Source: Deefgea salmonis
Lineage (GTDB): Bacteria; Pseudomonadota; Gammaproteobacteria; Burkholderiales; Chitinibacteraceae
Direction: 5' to 3'
NCBI RefSeq assembly: GCF_020531905.1
Contig: NZ_JAJAWG010000013.1
Location: 1 to 64,000, forward strand
DNA length: 64,000 nt
This document shows, piece by piece, positions 8,404-16,999 of this stretch. A program made the position numbers and the translations under genes. Below the pieces are notes generated by a model. That model was not told where the DNA came from, did no database searches, and saw only the letters and a program-made list of their open reading frames with translations. Each line of letters opens with the position of its first letter. The first letter of the stretch is position 1.

Positions 8404-10446
8404 ATGCCTTATGAAACGAAGCTACCAAATGGTGCGATCAATACCATTTTTCCATTTCATTTTGTGCTCAATGCCGAGCTATGCATCGTCGGACTGGGTC
8501 CGTCAGTTCCGCTTATTTTACCGCAAATTGATATTGGTTTACCTATTGAGCACTGTCTACAACTGAAGCGACCTCATCCTCCTTTTACAGGAGAATTAAT
8601 ACGCAACAATCAGCATTCCTTATTTGTTTTTCGCTGTAATGACTCTGGTCTACTGCTACGAGGGCAATTTATTTGTGCCAATGAAGTCGCAGAGCAATTT
8701 ATTTTTGTAGGCTCACCGTGGCTATCTGATGTAGCCCAACTCCAACAACATCGATTGTCACTCAGTAATTTTGCAGTCCATGACGCCACGGCTGATTTAT
8801 TACAAGCCATTCAAGATGAAAAGACCGCACTTGAAGAGACTCGTTACCTTGCTCAAAAACTCAAAAAACAACGTGCAGTACTGCAAAGTATTTTAAACAC
8901 CGCCGCCGACGCCATCATTACGATTAATCAGCAAGGCCTCATTGAAAGCTTTAATCCAGCAGCAGAACAAATGTTTGCTTGGCAAAGTGACGCCATCATC
9001 GGCCAAAGTGTACTAAATTTAGCGCAAGAGCCTCACGCGAGCTTCTCCGCAGAGTTAATTAGCGACTTCCTCAAAGAGGCTGAACTCAGCGTCATGGGCA
9101 AACGCCGTGAAGTCAGTGCAAAACGCAGTGATGGCAGCGAATTCCCAGCGGAACTCTCCCTCAGCGTCACCCGCTACGATGACGAACTCCACTTTACGGG
9201 GATTGTTCGTGACGTTACCTTGCGCAACTCACAACAAGCAGCGCTCGCGGCGGCCCGAGAACGTGAATTAAAAATGGGCCATGACATTCAGCAATCTTTG
9301 CTCTTTGGCGCCCCCATCAAAGTGCCTGGCATGGAAATTTCTGCATTTACTCAACCATCACAAGGCGTTGATGGTGATTTTTTTGATTTTTTCCCCATTG
9401 AACCAGGTTGCTTTGATGTATTAACTGGCGATGTGATGGGCAAAGGCATCGCCGCCGCAATGATCGGCGCAGCACTAAAAAATCAATACACTCGAATCAT
9501 GGCCGAAACGCTCTGGCCTTCATTGCAAAAAGGCCTTTACCCTACTTGTGAAACGATCATCAACCAACTACACACCCGAATTACACCCGAATTGCGGCGA
9601 CTAGAATCATTTGTCACTCTTATCTATGCGCGGATTGATGTGCATAAAAATACCTTACACTTCATCAATGCAGGGCATCCAGAAGGCTTGTTATTTCATG
9701 ATGATGGACGTGTAGAAATGCTCTCTGGCGACAATCTACCAATAGGGATCGATCCCAACGAACACTACGACACCGTCGTTTATGAGTTTAAACCTGGCGA
9801 CTTACTGCTGCTATTTTCCGACGGCGTCACTGAAGCTAGGAATATCAACTCTGAACTGATAGGTACCGACCCCATTATTGAACTAGTTCGGCCACTTTTT
9901 CAGGCTCAACTTCCTGCCGCAATCGTCTTGCAACGACTAAGACAAATTGTCGATTTATTTGAAAACTCACACCAGCGCTCGGATGATTTCACCGCAATTA
10001 GCTTATATCGACACCCAATCAGCGCACTGCATAGCCAAGAATTTCCACGAAATATGCAAGTATTGGCTGAAATTCGCCACTGGCTCAGCAAGCGTGTTCA
10101 TCTCACCCCAACTCAGCACGACAAACTCAACTTGGCGGCAATTGAAGTGGCGACGAATATTATTCGTCATGTCAGCTCGCCCTTAGCTGACACCTCTTTT
10201 GTGCTGCACTTATTACAATTACCCACCACACTCACACTTGAATTTTACTATGTTGGTGCACCATTTGACCCCACTCAAGCTGAAGCGCCCGACTTTAGCG
10301 GCCAGAAAGAAGGTGGCTTTGGCTTATTTATTATTCAAAACTGCGTCGATCAAGTCGATTATTTAATTCCTGCCGAACAAGTCAACCTGATTCGCTTACA
10401 ACTAAAAGATCTCAGCAATCAAACTCTTCCATTACTATACTCGTAA
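8404..10446 (+). CDS. HNOBA-PAS-PP2C-HATPase switch protein (H-NOX partner)
   Basis: 680 residues. The order is a HNOBA-like domain (about 1-130, 'FPFHFVLNAELCIVGLG'), a short coiled coil, a PAS domain (about 157-270), a SpoIIE-type PP2C phosphatase (about 290-535) and an RsbW-like HATPase (about 550-670). PP2C metal sites look intact: 'VDGDFFD', 'GDVMGKG', 'FSDGVTEA' and 'RSDDFTA'. The HATPase has its N-box (E581, N585, H589) and a 'GGFGLF' G-box. One protein thus holds both kinase-like and phosphatase parts of a partner switch, and the HNOBA domain is the known docking or associated domain of H-NOX proteins. The STAS protein at 674-1012 is a likely substrate. There is no membrane segment. 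Confidence 0.9.
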   Translation: MPYETKLPNGAINTIFPFHFVLNAELCIVGLGPSVPLILPQIDIGLPIEHCLQLKRPHPPFTGELIRNNQHSLFVFRCNDSGLLLRGQFICANEVAEQFIFVGSPWLSDVAQLQQHRLSLSNFAVHDATADLLQAIQDEKTALEETRYLAQKLKKQRAVLQSILNTAADAIITINQQGLIESFNPAAEQMFAWQSDAIIGQSVLNLAQEPHASFSAELISDFLKEAELSVMGKRREVSAKRSDGSEFPAELSLSVTRYDDELHFTGIVRDVTLRNSQQAALAAARERELKMGHDIQQSLLFGAPIKVPGMEISAFTQPSQGVDGDFFDFFPIEPGCFDVLTGDVMGKGIAAAMIGAALKNQYTRIMAETLWPSLQKGLYPTCETIINQLHTRITPELRRLESFVTLIYARIDVHKNTLHFINAGHPEGLLFHDDGRVEMLSGDNLPIGIDPNEHYDTVVYEFKPGDLLLLFSDGVTEARNINSELIGTDPIIELVRPLFQAQLPAAIVLQRLRQIVDLFENSHQRSDDFTAISLYRHPISALHSQEFPRNMQVLAEIRHWLSKRVHLTPTQHDKLNLAAIEVATNIIRHVSSPLADTSFVLHLLQLPTTLTLEFYYVGAPFDPTQAEAPDFSGQKEGGFGLFIIQNCVDQVDYLIPAEQVNLIRLQLKDLSNQTLPLLYS

Positions 10447-10473
10447 AATAAAACCCGCTTAATGGGAGTATTT

Positions 10474-11181
10474 ATGCTGATTGCGATTGTGGAAGACGAT
10501 GTGATTCAAGCCGATTTATTAGCACTCAGCCTGCAAAGCGGGGGGCACCAGACACAAATTTTCCATACCAGCTTGGGGTTTTTTGAGGCGATTAAAACCA
10601 TTCAGTTTGATCTATTTTTACTCGATTGGAATTTATCGGACTACTCGGGCGGGATGATCATCAAATGGGTGAGAGAAAATATAGGTTGGCAAACACCCAT
10701 CATGGTCGCCACAGCCATCGAAGATGAGAGCAACATCGTTATGGCGTTAAAAACTGGTGCTGATGATTACCTGATCAAACCCATCAAACCTTTGGAATTA
10801 TTAGCCCGAATTGACGTATTGTTGCGTCGCTTTAAATCAATCGCCCCTCAAGTTTTACATCTTGGTAATTATGAGATTGATACTAGTCAACGCCTTATCC
10901 GTAATACTGGCCTAGAAATTGAATTGACTCAAAAAGAATATGATTTGGCTTTATTCTTATTTCAACACCCCGGCAAATTATTTTCCAGAATGAATTTACT
11001 CGAGCAAATTTGGGGACTGAAAGTTGAAATTGACACTCGCACCGTAGATACACATATCAGCCGTTTGCGCCGAAAGCTAGCCTTAGATGGCACACATCAA
11101 TGGCAGCTAACGTCAGTATATGGTTACGGGTACCGCTTAGAAAGCGCCACTTTAAGCGCCCCAACCAGCCACGTATGTTAA
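10474..11181 (+). CDS. OmpR-family response regulator
   Basis: 235 residues. The receiver domain has an 'EDD' acidic pocket, phospho-acceptor Asp51 in 'LLDWNLSD', switch Thr80 and Lys102. The C-terminal winged helix (about 130-225) carries 'DTRTVDTHISRLRRKL' and ends 'GYGYRLE'. The ATG at 10474 is favoured over the one at 10462 because GGGAG lies five bases before it. No histidine kinase gene is adjacent; the Hpt protein at the left edge or the upstream switch protein may feed it. It ends convergently with the PilZ gene, overlapping it by four bases. Confidence 0.9.
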   Translation: MLIAIVEDDVIQADLLALSLQSGGHQTQIFHTSLGFFEAIKTIQFDLFLLDWNLSDYSGGMIIKWVRENIGWQTPIMVATAIEDESNIVMALKTGADDYLIKPIKPLELLARIDVLLRRFKSIAPQVLHLGNYEIDTSQRLIRNTGLEIELTQKEYDLALFLFQHPGKLFSRMNLLEQIWGLKVEIDTRTVDTHISRLRRKLALDGTHQWQLTSVYGYGYRLESATLSAPTSHVC

Positions 11182-11912
11182 TCATATTGCCACTCCATCA
11201 AGCTACGACGCATACAAACCAAGTCTTTGTTGGACACACCTTTAAAAGAAATACCCAGCCGAGTGTAAGCACTTTGGTTCGAACAAACCACACTGCAAAT
11301 ATTCATTAACGCAACATCAAATTGCAACTGTCCAATACGAATTTTAACATTCACCAATTTCTCAGTATTGAGCAACAATTGAGCATCCATTGTAGACAGG
11401 TGGCATGCCATGCCACCCTCACTCAAGTCGACCAAACGGCCGACCATATTCAAATCAGCAAATTCAATTGAAAGTGGTACTTCAAAATGCGGATGCACTC
11501 TGTACGTATCTCGACCAATACTTTTAACCATGGCCAAAGGCCATGAAACAGTGAATTCACGCGCCGAATGCGACTGAACAATAAACGCACTAAATGCGAC
11601 TAGTTTTCCTTCCCAGCCGGAGATAAAAGTCAGCTCTTCAGTGGGCTCAAAGCGATGCTCATCCGCAATTTGGCAGCGAATTAGCGCCTCATTTTCATCG
11701 AATTTGAAAAAGGTAACTAATTCAGCATAATCGGCACCACGGATCATCAGCCGCAACGGCATTGGGCTATCAGGCAGATGCTGACTGATGTATTGTAAGA
11801 TCGCAGCTATTTGTTGAGGTTTTTGAATTAAATCGTCATGTTCGCGCCATAATTTGGACGTTTCGAGCGGTTTTTTTTCGGTTTTGCGACCTAATTTAAA
11901 CATATCAAACAT
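11178..11912 (-). CDS. PilZ-domain c-di-GMP receptor (YcgR-like)
   Basis: 244 residues with an N-terminal YcgR-type beta domain (about 40-125) and a C-terminal PilZ domain. The PilZ c-di-GMP signature is complete: RxxxR ('RDTYR') and, further on, 'DLSEGG'. Such proteins bind c-di-GMP and change flagellar motion or polysaccharide synthesis. The ATG at 11912 follows AGGGG by about five bases and overlaps the acyltransferase upstream, so PilZ is the last gene of the glycosyltransferase operon. This suggests c-di-GMP control of this polysaccharide, which is an inference from linkage. Confidence 0.85.
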   Translation of the reverse strand: MFDMFKLGRKTEKKPLETSKLWREHDDLIQKPQQIAAILQYISQHLPDSPMPLRLMIRGADYAELVTFFKFDENEALIRCQIADEHRFEPTEELTFISGWEGKLVAFSAFIVQSHSAREFTVSWPLAMVKSIGRDTYRVHPHFEVPLSIEFADLNMVGRLVDLSEGGMACHLSTMDAQLLLNTEKLVNVKIRIGQLQFDVALMNICSVVCSNQSAYTRLGISFKGVSNKDLVCMRRSLMEWQYD

Positions 11913-12423
11913 GCTCACCCCTCTTCACGGAAGGCAGTATTCTCGCCGGAATACCCACCGCCACCGCACCGCACGGAACATCTTGCAATACCACCGCATT
12001 GGCACCAATTTTGGCGTCGTTACCAATCTTTATGGCGCCTAAAATCTTTGCACCGGCTCCCACTTCAACACGGTCACCCAAAGTCGGCGCACCGCTTTGT
12101 CCTTCATGGCGCAAACCCAAAGTGACACCATGCCGCAAAATCACATCATTCCCAATAATCGTATCACCACTGATAATCACGCCGCCAAAATGATCAATCC
12201 TCAGCCGCCGCCCGATTCGGGTCTCGCAAGGTAGATCAATGCCAGTTAATATTTGGCCACCAACTTTTAGAAATTTGTAGATCAAAGAAAGTAGCTTTCT
12301 TAATATTGCAAAACGCACGGTATAACGCCAATTTCCAAAACGATAAATCACCATTACCCATAACCCTTGTCGCCATGGATCGCGCTGATACGTTTGCCAA
12401 TCTTCCCGAATGAGTTCAAACAT
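11905..12423 (-). CDS. Hexapeptide acyltransferase (serine-acetyltransferase-like)
   Basis: 172 residues. A short helical N-terminus precedes a left-handed beta-helix with CysE-like features: 'GIDLPCETRIGRRLRIDHFG', 'RHGVTLG' and 'IGANAVVLQDVP'. It should transfer an acetyl or similar acyl group. It is shorter than a true CysE (about 260-270 residues) and sits among glycosyltransferases, so acetylation of a polysaccharide is more likely than cysteine synthesis. GGGAG precedes the ATG. It overlaps the PilZ gene downstream. Confidence 0.8.
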   Translation of the reverse strand: MFELIREDWQTYQRDPWRQGLWVMVIYRFGNWRYTVRFAILRKLLSLIYKFLKVGGQILTGIDLPCETRIGRRLRIDHFGGVIISGDTIIGNDVILRHGVTLGLRHEGQSGAPTLGDRVEVGAGAKILGAIKIGNDAKIGANAVVLQDVPCGAVAVGIPARILPSVKRGEHV

Positions 12424-12435
12424 ACGACTCCCGTT

Positions 12436-13434
12436 TTACCATGGCAATGGGGGTGATACTCGCCCTCCCGCGGTATCCCTCCACGCCTGCGCTAACAATC
12501 CGCGTAAAGCACGTGACTCCTCACACTTGTCGTATGCACAAGGAACTGACCTCGCTTGATTTCGCAGTATTCGCATGCCATGCCAAACTCGCTCTAACTG
12601 ACAAGCCCCCCAAGCGACTAAGCCGCCGTGATGCTTGCGGTAATACAACATCGCACTACGCATCCGCCATAAAGACAATTGACTACCATGAGAATTAAAA
12701 TGTTTACCTTCAACGCGCGCCGATGAAACACCACCAATGTGTACAGCACAGCATTCCGGCTGATACCAAACTTCAAACCCTGCCGCCTTAATTCGCCGAC
12801 ATAAGTCTACTTCTTCAAAATACAAAAAAAATCGCTCATCAAACACGCCGACCTGCGCCAAGACCTTCGCACTCAGTACAACAAAAGCACCGGGCACCCA
12901 ATCAACAACACTCGCAAGATTCGGATCGGCCCAGGTCCGATCTACTCGACCAAAAAACCGTGATCGTGGAAAGCGATTTGATAAACCACTAATGACTAAA
13001 AAATCATTTAACACAGAAGGAAAACATCGTGCAGATGGTTGATCTTGACCATTTTCAGCCAACAGACGACCGCCAAGCATGCCAATACGTGGCTGATCTT
13101 GTAAACAGGTAAGAGCACGAGCCAGTGAGCCAACTTCAGGCCGTGCATCGGGATTGACCAAAGCCAGATATTGCCCTTTGGCATGTTTAAACGCTAAATT
13201 ATTCCCCGCTGCAAATCCCAAATTCACTTCACTGCGCAAAAGCTGAATTTGCTCATCAAACTGCCGGACTTGTACCGCACTGCCATCTCGACTGGCGTTA
13301 TCCACCACGATAATTTCGTAAGAAATACCGGTACATGCTTGCTGAATACTCGCTAAGCACGCTGATATTTCAGGCTCGTTGTTATACGCCACGACAATCA
13401 CACTCAAAACAGGCTTTAGTCTTATGCTCATCAT
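12436..13434 (-). CDS. Family 2 glycosyltransferase (rhamnosyltransferase-like)
   Basis: 332 residues with a GT2 (GT-A) fold: 'LSVIVVAYNN' start, 'EIIVVDNASRDGS' nucleotide-binding stretch, and 'NPDA' in place of the DxD motif, a form common in WbbL-type rhamnosyltransferases. 'EEVDLCRRIKAAG' follows as the catalytic acidic segment. It should add one sugar to a lipid-linked glycan on the cytoplasmic side. AGGAG precedes the ATG, which overlaps the stop of the gene before it by four bases. Specificity for rhamnose is a guess from the motif. Confidence 0.85.
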   Translation of the reverse strand: MMSIRLKPVLSVIVVAYNNEPEISACLASIQQACTGISYEIIVVDNASRDGSAVQVRQFDEQIQLLRSEVNLGFAAGNNLAFKHAKGQYLALVNPDARPEVGSLARALTCLQDQPRIGMLGGRLLAENGQDQPSARCFPSVLNDFLVISGLSNRFPRSRFFGRVDRTWADPNLASVVDWVPGAFVVLSAKVLAQVGVFDERFFLYFEEVDLCRRIKAAGFEVWYQPECCAVHIGGVSSARVEGKHFNSHGSQLSLWRMRSAMLYYRKHHGGLVAWGACQLERVWHGMRILRNQARSVPCAYDKCEESRALRGLLAQAWRDTAGGRVSPPLPW

Positions 13435-14594
13435 GTTTTCTCCTGCTCAATATGGCGCACCGAGCGCTGCCACAACGCTCCAGAACGACTGCCACGGAAG
13501 ATGTTTGGCAACTGCATGATTTTCCAAACTATATACATGGGCGCAGCGGACAATGCAGCGCGTCGCATTGCACGTGGCAATTCAAGTAGTGCCATTCCAA
13601 TATGAGCCATTAAGACAAACAGCCCGATCAAGCCGCAGTACAGCGGCCAACCTCCAGCAATACAAGCAAGTAATAGCAGCAGCATATGTTGAATTAAAGG
13701 GAGTAGCGTCAACTCTTGCAAAATAGGCCATAAATGGGTTTCCCCTCGGCAAATTCTTAGCATCAAAGGTAAGACATTGCGTCGTATCATCGCCAATCGC
13801 CCCCCTTCCCAGCGCTGCCGCTGCAGTTTGGCGTGATCTCCCTGCGGCATTTCGCCATACACGGCAACATCCTCTAGCCACGCTAATTTGCAATGTGCCG
13901 CCGCCAAGGACAATTGATACTCCAAATCCTCCACAATCGACCCAGCCTGATACGGCACACGCTGCAAGGTGGTATTTGCCAAGGCAAATCCATTTCCCAA
14001 CAAGCCAACACCTTCGCCCAATGCCGCCCGCCCCCGAGGGCGAATCACATTAAACGCATGCAAGGCCCAATGTCGTAAAGGTGCATTAGCATCATCACTT
14101 GCACAGTCAGGCTCATATCTCGTTTGAATCCCATCAGGATTTTCTGCCATTTTGCAACGTAATACCGCCAAAAAATTGGCATCCAACCTGCTGTCGGCAT
14201 CAACAATTAGATACCAAGGAACATCCGGCAAGAAAGCAAAAGCGGCAGCTAAGGCACAACCCTTACCCCGACCGCCTTCATCTCGCTCGAAAACCATTGC
14301 ACCGCAAGCGCGAGCGACTTCTGCCGTGTTATCCGTACAATGATCCGCAATCACTAGCACATTACAATTCCCATCGCTCTGTGCTTGTTCAACCAGGCGA
14401 GGCAGTGTCTGCGGTAAATTCGCCGCCTCATTATGAGCCGGCACCAGCAACAAAATTTGCACATTCAAAGGCGCAAGTCGTGGCGAAGCACTCCGCCGGC
14501 GAGCAGCCCAAGTCCAACGCGCGAGTGACCAGCTGCCAGGTAGCGTGACTAAAGCGGCTACCGCCGCAACGCCTTGCATCAACTCAAACCACAT
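13431..14594 (-). CDS. Membrane-bound family 2 glycosyltransferase
   Basis: 387 residues. One N-terminal membrane helix precedes a GT2 domain with 'LLVPAHNEAANLPQTLP', a 'DAD' metal site in 'LIVDADSR', an ED motif ('VEDLEY') and a QxxRW-type motif ('QRQRWEGGR'). C-terminal membrane helices follow at about 310-370. This is the layout of processive or lipid-linked-sugar GT2 enzymes such as cellulose-synthase relatives. The start at 14594 has GAGGAG about seven bases upstream; earlier in-frame starts lie within the preceding gene. It overlaps genes on both sides, so the operon is tight. Confidence 0.82.
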   Translation of the reverse strand: MWFELMQGVAAVAALVTLPGSWSLARWTWAARRRSASPRLAPLNVQILLLVPAHNEAANLPQTLPRLVEQAQSDGNCNVLVIADHCTDNTAEVARACGAMVFERDEGGRGKGCALAAAFAFLPDVPWYLIVDADSRLDANFLAVLRCKMAENPDGIQTRYEPDCASDDANAPLRHWALHAFNVIRPRGRAALGEGVGLLGNGFALANTTLQRVPYQAGSIVEDLEYQLSLAAAHCKLAWLEDVAVYGEMPQGDHAKLQRQRWEGGRLAMIRRNVLPLMLRICRGETHLWPILQELTLLPLIQHMLLLLLACIAGGWPLYCGLIGLFVLMAHIGMALLELPRAMRRAALSAAPMYIVWKIMQLPNIFRGSRSGALWQRSVRHIEQEKT

Positions 14595-15216
14595 GATGAT
14601 GCTCCTCGCCATAAAAAAACTGTACTCGAGCGGCGCGCAAAGCTGAACTTTCAGGCGCCAATACATGCTCGCGAAGACGCATCTCATCGATCCATGGTAA
14701 TTGGCTATTTTCTTGTTTTATACGCTCAATCCAATCATCCAAACTACAAATCACTTTGGCCGGAGCACCACCGACGACGCTATTGGCGGGCACATCTCGG
14801 GCCACCACCGAATTGGCGGCGACAATTGCATTCGGACCAATCGAAACACCGGGTAAGATAATTGCCTGATGACCGATAAACACATTGTCATGAATATCGA
14901 TTTTGCCAACGTGATCCAAATTTAAGTCAAATGCTTGATTCACCATATTGACGGAACCGTCATGTCCAAACAGGGTACAACCTGATAAATGAACGTTATT
15001 GCCCAAGCGCACATAGGCAGGATCAGTCATCGTGACATTCATATTGATGACACAACTATGCCCCATACCATGCAGGCCACCCCATCGCCTTAAAAACACA
15101 GCCCATTCTTGACCAAATGGCTTACAAATACGACGGTATAGCCCTACAAACCTTCTATGCTGGTGGGCCTGATTAAATACCCACGAAGAGATTGTTTTTT
15201 TGATGAAGTTACGCAT
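14584..15216 (-). CDS. Hexapeptide-repeat acetyltransferase (WcaF-like)
   Basis: 210 residues. The second half is a left-handed beta-helix with repeats such as 'VGKIDIHDNVFIGHQAIILP' and 'IGPNAIVAANSVVARDVP', ending in the 'GGAPAKVI' loop seen in sugar O-acetyltransferases. The N-terminus is basic and amphipathic. The ATG at 15216 is preceded by GGAGG and overlaps the upstream glycosyltransferase by eight bases; the earlier in-frame start is less likely. It probably acetylates a polysaccharide or its precursor. Confidence 0.8.
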   Translation of the reverse strand: MRNFIKKTISSWVFNQAHQHRRFVGLYRRICKPFGQEWAVFLRRWGGLHGMGHSCVINMNVTMTDPAYVRLGNNVHLSGCTLFGHDGSVNMVNQAFDLNLDHVGKIDIHDNVFIGHQAIILPGVSIGPNAIVAANSVVARDVPANSVVGGAPAKVICSLDDWIERIKQENSQLPWIDEMRLREHVLAPESSALRAARVQFFYGEEHHHVV

Positions 15217-16444
15217 GATGCCCTCCACAATGCTCAGCAAAACACTGCGCTAACAAATCTAAGTTTTTCTCCAAACAAAAGTGTTTGGCCAGCGTGATCC
15301 GTGCTTGTTGTTTAAAGCGATCACATAAATGAGCGTCGTTTGCTAAGCTCCGAATGGCGTCACTTAATGCGTAAGCATCGCCGGGGGCGACCAAATAACC
15401 ATTGACACCGTGTTCAATCAACTCGGGAATGCCTGCAATCCGCGTACTAATACATGGCAAACCAGAAGCCATTGCCTCCATCAATACCACTGGAATACCT
15501 TCAGCAAAACTAGGTAACACAAAGAGATCGGCTTGGCCGTACAGTTGGCACACCGCCTCTTTACTCATGGCACCAGTCAGCTCAACCTGTAAACCTAAAT
15601 TCAATTGAGTAAGCTGCTGCTGAAGCTGTGCCTCACTGGGGCCTGCGCCACATAGCACCACGCGAAATGACTGCCCCTCACTGCGTAAGATATCAATCGC
15701 ATTGAGCAGCACCATTTGCCCTTTAGCAGGACTTAATCGCCCCACGCACAAGATGGTAAATACACTCGTTGGCGTCCTTTGCGACGGGGCATAATCGGCA
15801 TTAATACCCAGACGCACCACCTGAATTTTTGACCAGAATTCTGGAGCACTAAATTGCATTAACTGACTGCGCGCAAATTGACTAATGCACACAATCCAAT
15901 CCGCAGCGGCAACTTTAGCGGCCAATTGCTGGCCTGCGGCATCATGAAACTCATCAGGACCATGAATGGTGTAAGACAAAGAGCAAGCGCTAATACGTTT
16001 GCAAAGCAGGCCCACCATAGAGGCTTCATTGCCAAAATGGACATGCAAATGTGTAATCGATTGCCGTCGCATCCAGCACGCCAATAGCATCGCCTCTAGC
16101 CAATAAGCCAAACCTAAAGCACGACCGCGTAAACCGGGTCGCGCCAACTGCCAAGCTAAACGCAATGAAGCAAAAACTGCAAACAAGCCAAACCGCCACA
16201 CCACTTGCCACAAGTCAAATAACATGGTCAAACGTGACCATTTTTTGAGCACCAACGTATTTAATTGCTCCTGTTGCTCCAACAAATCTAGCTTTTCAGG
16301 ATCGCGGCAATCCGCGTTCACGCTAACCGTAGCAACCCGCCAACCACGAGCACGTAAACCCAAAACTTCCCGTAAAATAAATGTATGCGATGCTGCTGGA
16401 TAGGCGCTAACCAAATAAGCCAAAGCAGTAGGATGATGCATCAT
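15209..16444 (-). CDS. Family 4 glycosyltransferase
   Basis: 411 residues with a GT-B fold: 'YLVSAYPAASHTFILREV' at the N-terminus, a donor-binding half beginning 'LCVGRLSPAKGQMVLLNAI', and the GT4 signature 'PSFAEGIPVVLMEAMASG' with its EX7E pair. It transfers a sugar from an NDP donor to a growing glycan. It is the first gene of the six-gene minus-strand operon ending in PilZ, so the promoter should lie just right of 16444. Two adjacent ATG codons make the exact start uncertain by one residue. Confidence 0.85.
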   Translation of the reverse strand: MMHHPTALAYLVSAYPAASHTFILREVLGLRARGWRVATVSVNADCRDPEKLDLLEQQEQLNTLVLKKWSRLTMLFDLWQVVWRFGLFAVFASLRLAWQLARPGLRGRALGLAYWLEAMLLACWMRRQSITHLHVHFGNEASMVGLLCKRISACSLSYTIHGPDEFHDAAGQQLAAKVAAADWIVCISQFARSQLMQFSAPEFWSKIQVVRLGINADYAPSQRTPTSVFTILCVGRLSPAKGQMVLLNAIDILRSEGQSFRVVLCGAGPSEAQLQQQLTQLNLGLQVELTGAMSKEAVCQLYGQADLFVLPSFAEGIPVVLMEAMASGLPCISTRIAGIPELIEHGVNGYLVAPGDAYALSDAIRSLANDAHLCDRFKQQARITLAKHFCLEKNLDLLAQCFAEHCGGHHA

Positions 16445-16593
16445 GCTGCGCTCTCCGCGAGAAAACCTCGCTGTGACTCTATTAAAAGTCAGAACGCCAC
16501 GATGCTTGTGTCAAGAATGCAAAATCTCTTACCTGAGTTGGTTCAGAGAAAACAATCCACGTTGAAAAAGGCATTCAAAGGTATTGATGCCGA

Positions 16594-16617
16594 CCCCGAA
16601 TTGACTCCAATTCGGGG
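16594..16617. repeat. Perfect 10-bp inverted repeat, 4-base loop
   Basis: CCCCGAATTG and CAATTCGGGG flank the loop ACTC. There is no T-run on either side, so it is not a classic terminator. It lies in gene-free DNA next to the possible transposase relic. Confidence 0.6.
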
Positions 16618-16632
16618 CATAAAAGGTGATCG

Positions 16633-16758
16633 CCATGAAATAATTGGCAAGATTCGTAGGATGTATTTTCGCGATCAGCTATCGCAGCACGCATCATCCA
16701 GCGCCAGCTCTGGCACGACATCCGAGCTTGGATTCGTAAGCCCGCTTCGAAACCTGAA
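16633..16758 (+). pseudogene. Possible relic of an IS21-family istA N-terminus
   Basis: One frame reads 'HEIIGKIRRMYFRDQLS', close to the start of IS21-type transposases. The next frame continues 'ARIIQRQLWHDIRAWIRKP', which lines up with their helix-turn-helix ('IARRTGLSRNTIRxWLR' in the family). A frame change near 16681 joins the two. The rest of the transposase (DDE core, istB) is missing. The call rests on pattern memory and is tentative. Confidence 0.3.
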
Positions 16759-16999
16759 CGGCAAGAAACTGAGCAGCACAGTCTGGCAAACTTACTCGGT
16801 CATCAAACCGGCACTAACCCGTGCGAACAGTGCGGCGTGGCCGCCTTTCCAATTGAGTGCGCTGATTTAATGCATACACTCATGGGTTGATTCTGACAGC
16901 AGTAAAGCTTGGCCGATATTGTGTCGCCGTTGCGAGCTAAAGCTTGCTAGACAATACCGCCGTACATACCCAGATATCTCAATCCATCAGTCAAATGGC

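Noticed and set aside
11905-12423. CysE serine acetyltransferase for cysteine synthesis
   Set aside because: Too short for CysE, and located among polysaccharide genes.
14099-14548. 149-codon plus-strand open frame
   Set aside because: It is antisense to the membrane-bound GT2 gene and has no motif or start signal.
16385-16870. Plus-strand open frame of 161 codons in the gene-free island
   Set aside because: It begins inside the divergent glycosyltransferase gene and has no ribosome binding site, low-complexity composition and no recognisable domain. Only a short part resembles a transposase start, and that needs a frame change.
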